Shown: piece after piece, positions 11,120 through 21,910 of the stretch
How positions within the stretch are numbered: position 1 is the first letter of the stretch
Layout of the letters: each line of letters starts with the position of its first letter
From: Oreohelix idahoensis
Lineage: Eukaryota; Mollusca; Gastropoda; Stylommatophora; Oreohelicidae
NCBI GenBank assembly: GCA_024509875.1
Contig: JAMPIV010015293.1
Location: forward strand, 62,001-126,000
Reading direction: 5' to 3'
DNA length: 64,000 nt
Notes under the pieces: generated by a model
Seen by the model: only the letters and a program-made list of their open reading frames with translations
Databases searched by the model: none
Told to the model about the DNA's origin: nothing
Translations under genes and position numbers: made by a program

Positions 11120-11345
11120 ACATCCGACTTCAGCATGGCATTTTTTATGGACCGGGTTTGCCTTCCCATTGCGATCCGTACTCGCTCAGCCAGACTGCAC
11201 TGCTGCAGACTGTTTCCAGGACCACCACATGTAGGTGGAGTACGATCTTGACCAGCTCTGGTTCGCTGATCCTGATGCAAGCAGTCAAGCTATGGGTCGC
11301 TGACTGCATTCACTATTGCTGCATCTTTGGCTACCGGATCAGTGT
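11120..11345. repeat. Dispersed repeat DR-A, right half
   Basis: Continues the DR-A sequence after the LTR element: ccgacttcagca, gccagactgca, ctgacccctga-like, gtcgctgactgcattca. It runs directly into the 33-bp tandem repeat. Confidence 0.75.
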
Positions 11346-11513
11346 CCAAAACAAGATTACACAAGAAAGGATAAATGTCCAAAAAAAGATTACACAAGAA
11401 AGGATAAATGTCCAAAACAAGATTACACAAGAAAGGATCAGTGTCCAAAACAAGATTACACAAGAAAGGATAAGTGCCATAAGCAATACAACAACAACAA
11501 CAACAACAAAATG
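11343..11513. repeat. 33-bp minisatellite with (CAA)n end
   Basis: About four copies of a 33-bp unit (gtccaaaacaagattacaca plus agaaaggataaat) end in caacaacaa repeats. As 33 is a multiple of three, two plus-strand frames stay open and would give 11-residue repeats of the CPKQDYTRKDK type. With no start context, homology or codon constraint, this is read as a minisatellite and not a gene. Confidence 0.85.
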
Positions 11514-12001
11514 TATCAAAAACAATGCTACATCAAAGTAAAGGACATGTCTAAAACAAAATTACATATTAAAAAATGGATACATTCAAAACAGAACTAT
11601 AAAGCAGCTCAAGCATTCGATACAACACAAGAAGAAATGTTAAGTACTGCCATCACCACCAAGGAGAAGTGGGACACTTTTCTTTTTTTTCTTCTGAAAT
11701 TAAACATTGTGCCAGTTCCAAACAGAACTTTCATATTCTTCAATATTCTTGGCATTGAAATTTTAAACAATGTGATCACACCATATCTCTGACTGATATT
11801 TCCAATCCAACAATCTCAAACAAAATTAGTTACAAACATAACACAATACAAATCATATATAACAGTGAATATGTAAGAAAATAAAATGATTAAATCGAAG
11901 TTAAATTTGTAACATTACAAATAACAAACTTTAATAATCACTTTAGGTTTTAACAGTTGGAAAATAATTTGAATAGTTATGGATCAAGAAAAGTTATCAT
12001 C
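11514..12001. other. AT-rich stretch, no gene recognised
   Basis: A continuation of repeat-like words (gtctaaaacaaaattaca) suggests decayed copies of the 33-bp repeat at the start. Nothing else is seen. Confidence 0.5.
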
Positions 12002-12006
12002 ATGGT

Positions 12007-13475
12007 TGTTGCGTGCATATTTTGACGCACATATTACAAAAATACGATATGGCTATTTAATATGGAAAATATATACTTGCATTCATTTGTGTATGAAAAT
12101 GCTTCCTCTGGTAAAGCTAGATAATTCATGATTGATTTACACTTTTGATTATATGAGTGATCTTTCTTGATATTGACTCGGCGCATGGATATTGTATTCA
12201 TGTCCGTTCTTATTTGTTCGGGCCAGAAAATAGATTAATTTTGCTTGTTATGTTTATGGCCTGAATTCATGTGTACTACTTGTCTAGTGAAAGAAGATTC
12301 AGTCGTATATTGTATACCTTTATATGTTCAGGTCGGACTATATTCTTTCTGCCGGAATCTAGCGCAGGTTTTCGTAGTCCTTCTGGGTTGTGAAGAGTTC
12401 CGATAATGTCGCCAAGATGGCTGAGTGCTTTTTCCAGGGCTGGCACTGTTTAAGGTTTAACAGTGATTCATAGATGTTTTTCTAGGAGAAGTTTATGTCT
12501 CTGCAAGAGTCTATTTGTCAGAGATCCTCCTCATATGTGTGATTCGGACTCCAGTTATGCCAGAACCTATTTTTGATGATCTCGAGTCGATTAGACCTAG
12601 ATGGAACATTGTGCTTCGTATCGCTAGGGTCGTGTTTTGTATCGACGAAGATGACAGGCTTTCCTACAGCAGTTATGTCTACATGAAGTAACTGGATTAC
12701 TGTAGAGCTGTATGGAAAACTTTATGAAATTATTTATATGCACATTCTAAATTAACTTTGGCTTATATCTACCTTCCTACGAGTGAGTGAGCGACAACTC
12801 AGGAAGGCGGCCATGTTATATTTCCGTCATCATATTTTTGATCACTGTCAAGAGAACAGATTATGTATCCTACTATCGGGCAGTGGTATCGAGATCTTGT
12901 TATGAGGTGAAAACTATCGTGGTTCATGAGTGTTATACAAACATTGGACATATCTCAGCTTAAGAACTTAGCCATGCAATGAAGGTTGGGCCAATGACTT
13001 TTGTATGTTTACCGATCCTCATTGACGCGTTCTGTCAGTAGAGGATACGGCGATTAGGTACCAGAACAGTGAATGCTACCTTAGGTTGAATGTTATTTCA
13101 CTACTACATGAATGTATCATCCACGATTCAAATAACCAATGAATGTATGTCAACATGTTCCCATGACTGTATCCGTGCTGTCCAGTGTGCGTGCCTTCAT
13201 TAAACTATTGAAATGTCAGCGGCAGTTCAAGTCGTCATTGCATTACATGAGAGTGTGTGAGAGGTATTATCAAGTGGTCTGTTACACCGAACTACTACAC
13301 CATTCGCGTTACTTGACACTCCCACTCAATGTCAATATGACAGGTTCATTCGATGATGCAGAGGTAACTGAAGAAGACTTTCTTCAGTGATGATCAGTGC
13401 ATGACTCTAAACATAACATCCGCATCCAGACATTCTACAGTGGTGGCCAAGACATCTACACACAGTTACTCTACA
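12007..13475 (+). mobile_element. Solo LTR C of the ~1.6-kb LTR family
   Basis: Starts TGTTGCGTGC, ends TTACTCTACA, and is flanked by a perfect 5-bp duplication ATGGT (12002-12006 and 13476-13480). Its interior is a diverged version of LTR A. For example atggcctgaattcatgtgta at about 12256 corresponds to the same place in A at about 6373, and there is a related gagtgagtgagcgacaactc block. It is the shortest of the four copies (1469 bp). No coding sequence. Confidence 0.92.
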
Positions 13476-13480
13476 ATGGT

Positions 13481-14401
13481 TTTTAAGGATCGTGAAGTGT
13501 TACAAGAAGTTCAAGTGGCAGCATAGATTTGAACTTAGCTGCCAATGATGGTTCTGCTCCTTCTTATGGGTTGGTTTTTTTCACTCTGCTCACACTCGTC
13601 TCTGGTCAAGGTTGTCTGGTGTAGCTCGTTTCCCAGAAATGTCAAGGAGAGTTTCCCAAGTGCGTCCTTCGTCTTGAAGCTTAGACCACCGTTCCCTTCT
13701 TGTTCCAGAGATAGTACGTTCTGCTAGTACCACCAATAACTATGGTAAAAGAATAGAACGAAACGCTCTTCTGAGTAAGGCGTTTTCCACCCCATAGTTA
13801 TGGGTTCCTATCTTCCCATAACACCATCCCAATTACTCAGACTTTACTCTCGATGAGAATTAAATTTAATCCCTCGGGATAAAACTTTCTTTACATTTAA
13901 ATAGCATAGCTTTCAAAGTTACTTTATATTTAAATGAAAAGGTTAATAATACAGATAGAGTCTGTTTACATATACATCTCCACCGATTGAAAAGTGTTCA
14001 CATTTTAAATTGATCATATTTTCATTTATGTTTTACGCTGAGTGAAAAGTCTGAAACTTCCATTACTTTAAAATGAATAATTTCACATAGACATTTACAC
14101 TGGTTTAAGCTTGACAACTTATATTAACTTTAAATGAATATGTTTAAATGGACATTTACACTGCTTTGAAATTGTAAGTATTATACTTAGAATGTACATC
14201 ATTTCTTTCATCTTTCCCCCCTTGCTCCATAGTGAACCTGGAACTACTTTATCCTTTTAGTTCTTTTTACGAAACTATCATTAAAGCAAACACCAGCCCG
14301 TGCAGGGTTGGTTTATGAATCATCATTCTATACGCTGAGGTTGCCAGCCTCAAATGACTTTGACATCCACAAGCGAGTTTCACATATTAAAATTCACATG
14401 G

Positions 14402-14402
<1 letters not shown>
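13481..14402. other. No gene recognised
   Basis: AT-rich, with repeated words around catttacactggttt (14090-14160). There is an imperfect palindromic segment around ataactatgg and ccatagttat (13737-13802) that could be the core of a small inverted-repeat element. Confidence 0.45.

Positions 14403-14493
<91 letters not shown>
14403..14493. repeat. (TA)n microsatellite
   Basis: About 45 uninterrupted TA units. The frame running through it (Ile-Tyr run) is an artefact. Confidence 0.98.
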
Positions 14494-14496
<3 letters not shown>

Positions 14497-15990
14497 AGTT
14501 CACTCAGATGTTTTGCTCAGAAGAATAAAAAAGACTTGAATCGGCCTCTTACATGCGTCTGGGGTGTCGTTAATTTAATAAGTTCCCTCTCCCACTTCGT
14601 ATGTGGTCCTTCAGTTTCCACAGTCCCGGTTTCATTATTTAAAATGTTAGAGATTTCCTGGGCTATATTGTAAGTCCTGATGAATACTCCAAGAAAAGGT
14701 GCCCCGTATCTTAAGAAGGAATTCTGAATTCTAATTCTTCACTGTAGCAGTCTGGTGTCTTGGCGAGCGATTTCTCAAGTGAAATAGCTTGAGAAAATGG
14801 TCAGATTATATTCTCTGCCTTCACACGCCTTCGTGTGTTATGAGCCATCAAACAACTCCAATCATATTCAAACAGGCGGGTTATGGGGTAATTTCAAAAT
14901 ATTCCGACATCGGATAATTTTGAACGTAAGGCAGAGGTCATCTCTCCCATATATGATAATAAGATGCCCGATGCCCTTGTGTACAAACTTACAGACAGAT
15001 CGGTAAACTCATACAACAGCATGTTCAAAATGTAACTATCATTACTTTATCAGAAAGTACTCTTGTCATAACAAGTAGAACAGGAAAAGCTTATGTTATA
15101 AGTTTCCGCCGCGTACACGAGATCTTGTGCTAATCTTAGCCAAGCTGTGCCACTCCCTTGCGACTGCGAGTAATTATCTCAGCAAATCTGGGTAGCGTCA
15201 AGCTAATGTGATTATTTTCACCTACAGGGAGTATCATGCAATTCGACAATACTCAAATATCTGCTACTTAGCAGAAAAATAACGAAGAAAGAAAAGTGAG
15301 ATAATTGAGAGCATATAATAAACATCTGTACCACAAATGTACCGATACTGCCGGAGTGAAACAAAGATCGATCGGGCCGTCCCGTTTTGTCACAAGATGA
15401 TTTGGTAGATCTCTAGATTTCGGAGAAGGATGGGAAAATGTTTAAACTAGAGAAATGTTGGACTACCCCTCACCCGCGGGCATTGAAAAACGCTGTATCA
15501 TGTCATTAAAGGTACTTTTTTCGCATTCCCAGTGAAACCTCAAAACCTAGCCTACAAATGTCTCCTTAAATCGAGAACTCAGTGAGACAGGAACACGATC
15601 ATTTCTGTGAAGTGATGTTAGTATTTGGCAAAATATAATTTAGCTTCGATTTTCTTCAGCTTAAAATTACATATAGGCTCCACTTATTCCAGATATTCAG
15701 AAACCTCAAAACAGACGTGATCTTATCAGGTAAATCTGTACAGAGTTCAGTGTTTCTAAAGTAGATCCCCACAGCTTCTGTGTTGCCTGCCGATTGGTTT
15801 GATGGTTCTAGAGATTATCATTTATATATTTTATGAATAATTAATGTCAAGCACGACATGATAAAATTCAGTGGTGCAGAACTGCTTTATAAAATCATTT
15901 TTTTTTCTCAGAATTTCTCCCTTTTTTTGTACTTTCTTATACTAGTGTTTTAGTTTACTAGATTTTGCCGCCGTTCTAATTTTGCATCCT
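14494..15990. other. No gene recognised
   Basis: Moderately AT-rich unique-looking DNA. No frame longer than about 70 codons with a motif, no recognisable repeat and no RNA gene. Confidence 0.5.
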
Positions 15991-15992
15991 TT

Positions 15993-16480
15993 GGGGGTCG
16001 GAGTGGCAAAGAGGTATGGCGTCCGCCTCGAATTCTAAAGGTGCCGGGTTCGATTCCCAGCAGAAGGAATATAATTTATGGAAACATTTTTCAGAACCAG
16101 TGGTCCTAATGTTGTCATACTCCTCCCTGGTCTCATGGGTAGTGAGATCGGATGCTTAGCCTTTTCGGATAAAGGCGAAAAAATAGGAGGTCCCATGTGC
16201 AAGTTGTGCACGTTAAAAATCCTACAGCAGTTGGAAATCGTAAAGAGTAGGCCATAAGGCCGCTGCCCTGGCAAACCTTAAAAATTAGAAACCTACCCAC
16301 CACAAAAATATTAATAGAGTGTGCGATTCCTATATACACACATTGGGATTCTCGCCAGTGCTACCGGAGTTCGTGCACTGTGCTGATATTCTCCTTGTGT
16401 GATCTAAGGGAGGAGTTTGGAGCAATGATGGAATTGTCCGTGTGCAATGAAGATAGTCCTTAAAACCAAACCAAATCAAA
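15993..16480 (+). mobile_element. Long tRNA-headed SINE, family 1, copy 1
   Basis: The head (15993-16068) has A-box-like TGGCAAAGAGGT and B-box GGGTTCGATTCCC, as in tRNA-derived pol III promoters. A body of about 400 bp follows, with the block ggtcccatgtgcaagttgtg then cacgttaaaaatcc, and later agttcgtgcactgtgctga, ctccttgtgtgatctaag and gcaatgaagat. It ends in ccttaaaaccaaacc. The same order occurs on the minus strand at 47748-48166. The cacgttaaa block resembles conserved central domains of animal SINEs; I cannot name the domain with certainty. Confidence 0.8.
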
Positions 16481-16559
16481 TCCTTTGACTGCATAGTCCA
16501 CATAATGTTGATTTTAGGACCTTGCACAATCCATTGGATATTGTTTTGTGCATGGGATG

Positions 16560-16760
16560 CCCGGTTCAACTCAATATGGGTTATAATTTGGGTATATAGT
16601 GTTCCTTTCGCCTAATGGTTAAACGGGCCAATACTGCTGTATCCAATCCACACATGGTCTTTTATATTTGGATATGCACCCTGATATAACCGACGGACCT
16701 TGTGTCTAGTCTGAACGGAGCGCGCCTCGCCCCAACGAGACAAAACTCTAAGAAAAAAAA
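16560..16760. repeat. Dispersed repeat DR-D, copy 1
   Basis: The part 16655-16755 (ttatatttggatatgcaccc, tgatataaccgac, cgcctcgccccaacgagac) matches 50020-50105. The upstream part gggttataatttgggtatat resembles segments at 26365 and 50790. Element type unknown. Confidence 0.5.
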
Positions 16761-16764
16761 ATAT

Positions 16765-17177
16765 CCGGACATATCTATGATTAAAATAAGAACTATCATA
16801 TGACTTAACTCTAACTTACATGACTTAACAAACTCAGTGGCATTCATCACTAACAGCCATTCCATCCTTCACCCATACACCCACATTCTGGAACAATAAT
16901 GATGATAAGGATTTTTGCTGATGCTGACCAGCTCATGACCGGAACCCGCAAAGGAAATGAAGAATGCGATGATTAAAGGATAAACTAGAAAATACAAGCA
17001 ATGGAACAGTGTTACCCCACCTGGTTGAAATGCGGAACAGTGGGCCGTGAGTTTGATACGGCCTAAAAAGAATTCAGAGACGCAGTAATGAGGAGCTAAA
17101 TGTTACGGTTACGTTTAGGATTCCTAAACATAACACTAGCGACGTCGGCGACTTATTTATATGAAATCAAAGAATAC
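16765..17177. other. No gene; contains a segment shared with 55110-55250
   Basis: 17045-17140 (agaattcagagacgc, then ggttacgtttaggattccta) corresponds in reverse orientation to 55145-55210. Otherwise nothing is recognised. Confidence 0.4.
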
Positions 17178-17182
17178 GACCC

Positions 17183-17821
17183 TGTCACGGAATCTTTTGA
17201 GGGTGTTATGCATGTATGAATATTCTCATGCTCCAGCGGGAGTTTATTAGTCATTTGAGTTGTTGTGAGTTGGGAATGCTTGCCTTGTAATAATTTAGCT
17301 ACAAGCAATGTTGTGAGCAGAGATCAAGACAAGCTGCTACCTATAGTTATGCGTGAATGAAGCGCAGTGGAGTGTGGAAGGTTTTCACGTGTTTGGTGAA
17401 TACGAATGAAAGGGGTCAGTGAGAGAGAGATGTGTGTTGAGTCAGTAGTGTGTTAGGTCAGTAGAGAGTTGAGTCAGTAGAGAGTAGACAGGGGACAGCG
17501 AAGAGCGTAGAGAAGAGAAGGGTGGATGTCTATAGTAGTGCGCGAGTAGAGGGCCAGAGCTGTGCAGTGGATTTATGAAGTAGCATATTTATGGCTGTAG
17601 TTATTCCGAGGACCAGAGTGATCGTAGAATACTCGGGATTTGTTATGTCTCCAATATTTGTAATGGCCCTGCGCCCATTTTGACTTATTTGTGATATTAT
17701 ATATTCACGGAGATTGATATGGTGTTGGAGTTGGTGTATTACTCCTTAGACAGTGAGCTAGGCGAGCGGTGTATAAGTGTTGTCTGATCTTCTACATCCA
17801 CCCACATACCTACTCGTCACA
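17183..17821. mobile_element. Solo LTR E (639 bp, separate family)
   Basis: Starts TGTCACGGAATC, ends CTACTCGTCACA, with a perfect 5-bp duplication GACCC at 17178-17182 and 17822-17826. Length and termini fit a solo LTR of a Ty3/gypsy or BEL element. It does not resemble the 1.6-kb family. A run of GTCAGTAG-like repeats lies at 17415-17480. No coding sequence. Confidence 0.85.
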
Positions 17822-17826
17822 GACCC

Positions 17827-18135
17827 AATGTGCTTAATTTCAACATTCCCAACCTATTGTACGTCGCAGAGCCCCTTCCCCCCCCCCCTCCCACCTTAGT
17901 ACTAATGCTATACATTTGCGCCTCCTCCCCCCTCCCCGAAGAAATAAATTGCACAAGATTAGTTTTACCTCAAGCATAGTGTGTGTATCGTAGAGATCTG
18001 AGTATTTATTACACAGGGGAGAAAATAAATGTACATTTATTAAAAGTCAGGTGGTCAAAATTTGTAACTTAGTAATAATAGTATTTATTTACTTCTTTAA
18101 AGTTCTTCAGTAGACCGACGGAAACAGTTAATAGT
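17827..18135. other. No gene recognised
   Basis: Contains C-rich runs (17876-17935) and AT-rich DNA. It may be the 3' subterminal part of the hAT relic that follows. Confidence 0.35.
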
Positions 18136-18255
18136 TCAATGTGCTGGTCGATGTTCTTTCACAGCCGCAAACTTCCGAATTCTTGACTTTAAGGACGATA
18201 TCTTAAATGGCAGGTCTGCCTTCACATTAAGTCTTTTCTTACATTCCTTTGTCAT
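18136..18255 (-). pseudogene. hAT transposase C-terminus remnant
   Basis: A 39-codon minus-strand frame ends ISSLKSRIRKFAAVKEHRPAH then stop. This matches the form of the very C-terminal end of Buster/ZBED-like hAT transposases (L-x-x-K-P-R-I-x-x-L-x-x-x-K-Q-x-x-x-S-H-stop). No more of the transposase, such as the dimerisation domain, can be followed in one frame upstream (18256-18660). I read it as a relic; similarity by pattern only. Confidence 0.4.
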
Positions 18256-18864
18256 ATGAACGAGAGCTGCAAATGTAAACGCACACAATTATTACGTGGA
18301 AAAATGCGTCAGGTACGAGTATTTTATAGACCTTCTAGAAACATCAGGACACAACGGCTGCGCGTGTATCCAAAAGTCTACCACATCCTTGAAGAAAATG
18401 TAATCTTAGAAGAGGAATTACAAGATAACTCAATACGCTGATCTTCTTCAATAGGCGGCAGTTCATTTTCAGTCTCTGTGAATAGGTTTTTCATCCACTC
18501 TTTTTTTCATTGGAAGACGTGAAATAGTATCTACAGGCACATCCCCCCTTTGATTTAATGTGTTCCCTCGTGCACTCAACAATATTAATTGGACTCTGTA
18601 TCTTCGTTGTTGCAAAAACGACACTGAGAGGAGAGTAAAGCTATGAATCATATTCATTATTGTCGATGTGGCGATTCCAGACCTTTAATTTCTTAATTAT
18701 TGCACCAGTCTTATCCTGCTCAGAAAATAAAGTAGCAGTAAATCCTTAATGGTCACTTCCGTTATGAATTCTGCCACATGGCGACTTGCTTTTTTCCGTT
18801 CCTGCTCGATTGATTTTATTATTATTGTTTTGTAAAATTTTACTTCACTACATTGCGAGCCCCA
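18256..18864. other. No intact gene; possible decayed hAT interior
   Basis: Lies between the transposase-tail relic and a hAT-like terminus at 18865-18919. Two short frames (18256-18441 plus, 18469-18657 minus) have no family motif. Confidence 0.3.
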
Positions 18865-18919
18865 TGGGTCCTTCTTGCGGACCGCCAGGGTTCCGCGGAC
18901 CAGGAGTTGGGAAACATTG
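18865..18919. mobile_element. hAT-type terminal segment
   Basis: Read in reverse the end is CAATGTTTCCCAACTCCTGG, then tccgcggaaccctggcggtc. This is the form of a hAT TIR plus subterminal region. No partner TIR with an 8-bp duplication could be matched. Confidence 0.45.
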
Positions 18920-18924
18920 CAAAT

Positions 18925-19628
18925 GAAGATGAAGTCTTTACAGTCTGCGCTTTGTGGGCGGATTTGCAGTGGCGGTCTGAAATAGGAATGTTTGGCGGGT
19001 GTTACGGATGATATTTTCTTCTAAAAGTAATCAATTGAGCATATTATGAAGTTCAATGAATTTTCAAGCATCGTACTCTAACAACACGACTGGAGACGGG
19101 TGAAACGAACATGACATTTATCGTGACGAATCCAAGTCGTGAGGTGGAGGGTCCACAAAAACATGGTTGACGTTTAATAACACTTGAAGACAACGACATC
19201 ATGGAATTGGCATGGCATATTATACATATATATCTTCCTGTCCTTCAACAGTCACGTCTCATCATACATTTCTGGCCGCTGTACTAGGGGTGAGATCCAC
19301 CCAAGTAATGTGGGTCAGATAAATGTAGACGCAGAATTATATTTGAATACTTCTCAAGTTATCACGAACCTCTCACTAGGTTCTGAATCATCATCGTAAT
19401 AATAGTGGCGGCCTTCGAATAAATATATCATGCCACTTGTAGCTCTACTTCCATTATACATTAGGAGCTTGAATATAATACGTCTTACCACGAAGACCAC
19501 AGATAACGAAAGGCCAAGAATCTTAACCGTTAGCATAAATTAGTGCTGAACGCATTACGTCATTAACAACCGATGACGTATTAAATATGTCGCGTTCAAT
19601 ATAAGTGAAAACCCGTGCAAACACATTT
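18925..19628. other. No gene recognised
   Basis: Frames at 19184-19399 (plus) and 19354-19705 (minus) show no known motif. The left flank of the LTR element begins at 19629; no clear duplication partners its right flank. Confidence 0.4.
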
Positions 19629-20505
19629 TGTTGTGTTCTGATGATAGGAGTTATATGAGACGAAGACTGTTTGGTTATATTTGAGGTTGGAGTTATATGA
19701 GACAATAGATTGGAGTTATATGAGACAATAGACTGGAGTTATATGAGACAATAGATTGGAGTTAGATGAATCCTAACAAGGACTATTTTGGTTATATTTC
19801 AGTTGGTTTTCGTCTTCATCAATCATATCAGGAAATACAATCATTATACCTAATTCCCCAAGATACAATCAGTAACCTGATACATTCATAGTGAAACAAT
19901 TTATATTAAATATATACAGGTGTAGGTAGTATAAATGACACACAACAAATACAAACATTATATATCTGCTGTAAGCCTATTTTCCTACAAGTTTATAGTA
20001 AGTATATTTACCCTCTAAGATTTAAACAGGCCAGTCGACTTTAGTGAAGCAAGAGTTCCCGGTCAATGCAGGTGAGCAATAAATCAGCCTGACAGCTTCT
20101 TTTCTCCGGTCGATCGTCTAGCTGGCTTCGTGTTGGTGTGTGCGTGATTTTGAATAAAATCTCGCCAGTATATATAGGTAGATGAGGTAACTTTTACTGC
20201 TTAAGGAATGCTTTTGATTGGGTCTCGGCGTGGCAAGCTGATTGGTTATATGCGGTTTCGCACAATCCGTGACCGAGGCCGATTCCCGTAAAACAGGGCT
20301 TATGCCTAATTTTATTCTGTCTGCCGCCATATTGGAAGACAAGATGGCCGTGACCGCGTCCCGAAATGTTAGGCTTAAGTTTTTCCTGGCGTATATTTCG
20401 TGTAATTTATTCTGGCTCAGCGACTGTTCGTTGATTGGCTGGGGCAAATTTGTATCCCGACATAGTGTATTAACTAAGAAGTGGGTTTACACACGTTTTA
20501 CGACA
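19629..20505 (-). repeat. 3' LTR of Gmr1-like element 2
   Basis: Direct repeat of 25646-26265 plus 35778-36131. A short tandem array of gagttatatgagacaatag units lies at 19650-19770, and a TATA-like tatatatagg is at about 20169. Its uninterrupted gtgattttgaataaaatctc shows the empty site of the LINE inserted in the other LTR. Confidence 0.9.
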
Positions 20506-20582
20506 TAGCCCCATCCTTTCCTAGCTGTGACCTGTCATAGTTGACGTGTAAACACCTGCTGTAGTTAATCATTTTGCGTCTG

Positions 20583-21075
20583 TCATTCCAGAGTAATAGG
20601 GTGTCGACTAAAAAAATCAGCTCCTACATTGTATCTTCCCGGAATGTAATTCACGGTAAAGGAATATGGAGCCAGAAGCAGACTCCACCTTAACAATCTC
20701 GAATTTAACTTTCTAGATGCAGCCAAGAATGTTAAAGGCTGGTGATCGCTTTGGACAATGAAGTGTGTCCCATACAGGTAAGGTGAAAATTTGTCGATGG
20801 ACCAAATTAGAGCCAAACATTCTTTCTCTATGGTCGAGTAATTCAACTCAGCTGCATTTAGCTTCCTACTGGCGTAGGCGACGGGTAAAAGTTCCCCTGG
20901 CTGGACTTTTGATTGCTGCAAGAGAGTTGCACCAATACCTATACGGCTTGCGTCCGTCCTTAATACAAATTCCTGTGTGATATCGGGTAGCGTAAGGATG
21001 GGTTTGCTGGTGAGTTTTGCTTTTAGCTCTGTGTAAGCTTTTTCACAATCAGCATTCCATTGGATTTTGTCAGGC
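20583..21075 (-). pseudogene. RNase H domain of Gmr1-like element 2 pol
   Basis: Minus-strand reading: EKAYTELKAKLTSKPILTLP, FVLRTDASRIGIGATLLQQS (first Asp), LLPVAYASRKLNAAELNYST, IEKECLALIWSIDKFSPYLY (Glu), FIVQSDHQPLTFL (Asp), RLLRWSLLLAPYSF and VGADFFSRHP, with a stop soon after at 20583. All RNase H catalytic acids are visible. It is the last pol domain, with no integrase between it and the 3' LTR. A frameshift near 21070 separates it from the RT part. Confidence 0.88.
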
Positions 21076-21790
21076 TTTCTTCGTTAAGTTAGTTAATGGT
21101 GCACACATAGAGTTAAAGTGGGGTATGTACTTCTGATAGAACCCACATAATGACACGAAGGATCTCACATCTTTCTTCGTTTGAGGTCTGGGTGCCTTCT
21201 TTAACTTCTCTATATTCATTGAGTCAGGAGACATATGACCTGTAGAAAAAGTGTGACCTAGGAATTCCAATTCCTTAAACCGATATAGAATTGGTTGGAC
21301 GTGCAGTCAATCCAGTGGCTCTCAGTCTGTCAAACAACATGGAGAGTGCTACTATATGCTCTTCAAATGTGTTTGTAGCAACAAGAATGTCATCCATAAA
21401 GTTAGTGATATGGGGATTTTGTAGAGGTTCCAATAATTTCCTCATCATTCTTGAAAAGATACTTGGAGCATTTTTCAATCCAAAGGGTAGTACATTAAAC
21501 TCGTAGTGTCCGTCTGATGTACTAAATGCCAGCATTTTCCTAACTTCTGGTTTCACTGGTATTTGGTAGTATCCCTTGCTTAGATCTACCTTCGATAAAT
21601 ACCTAGCCTTACTCAGTGTAGAGAACAGCTGGTTGGTGTCAAGTAATGGATCCACCTGAGATTCTGTGATCGCATTTAGCTTCCTGTAGTCAATACATAA
21701 CCTGTGTTCTCCACTAGGCTTCATTAATAGCACCACACTTGAGCTGTGGGGAGATTCAGACTTTGAAATAATTTTCTCTTATAAGAGATA
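21076..21790 (-). pseudogene. Reverse transcriptase of Gmr1-like element 2
   Basis: Fragments in order: HRLCIDYRKLNAITES, YLSKVDLSKGYYQIPVKPEV (first RT Asp), EFNVLPFGLKNAPSIFSRMM, NFMDDILVATNTFEEH (FMDD catalytic box), then after a frameshift EFLGHTFSTGHMSPD and KKDVRSFVSLCGFYQKYIPH (thumb/connection). Frameshifts near 21275 and 21070 make it inactive. It lies directly downstream of protease and integrase-finger sequence, which is the reverse of usual Ty3/gypsy order. Confidence 0.9.
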
Positions 21791-21910
21791 GTCAATCTCA
21801 TCCTTGAGTGCTTGTGCTTGCTATTGTTCAGTCCATGTCTGCAACAATGCTTCCAGTGGACCGTGTATGGGGACGGCCAAACAACCACGTTGCCGGACCC
21901 ACACTTATTT

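Noticed and set aside
11316..11541. Repeat protein with CPKQDYTRKDK units
   Set aside because: The 33-bp unit keeps two frames open at once; no start context or homology, and it continues from a dispersed repeat.
16030..16068. tRNA-like A and B boxes as a tRNA gene
   Set aside because: No full acceptor stem or cloverleaf; fused to a long body that recurs at 47748, so a SINE head. Same reasoning for 55930-55982.
17837..18919. Complete hAT element bounded by caacattcccaacc and gttgggaaacattg
   Set aside because: The left candidate end is weak and no matching 8-bp duplication was found; kept only as separate remnants.
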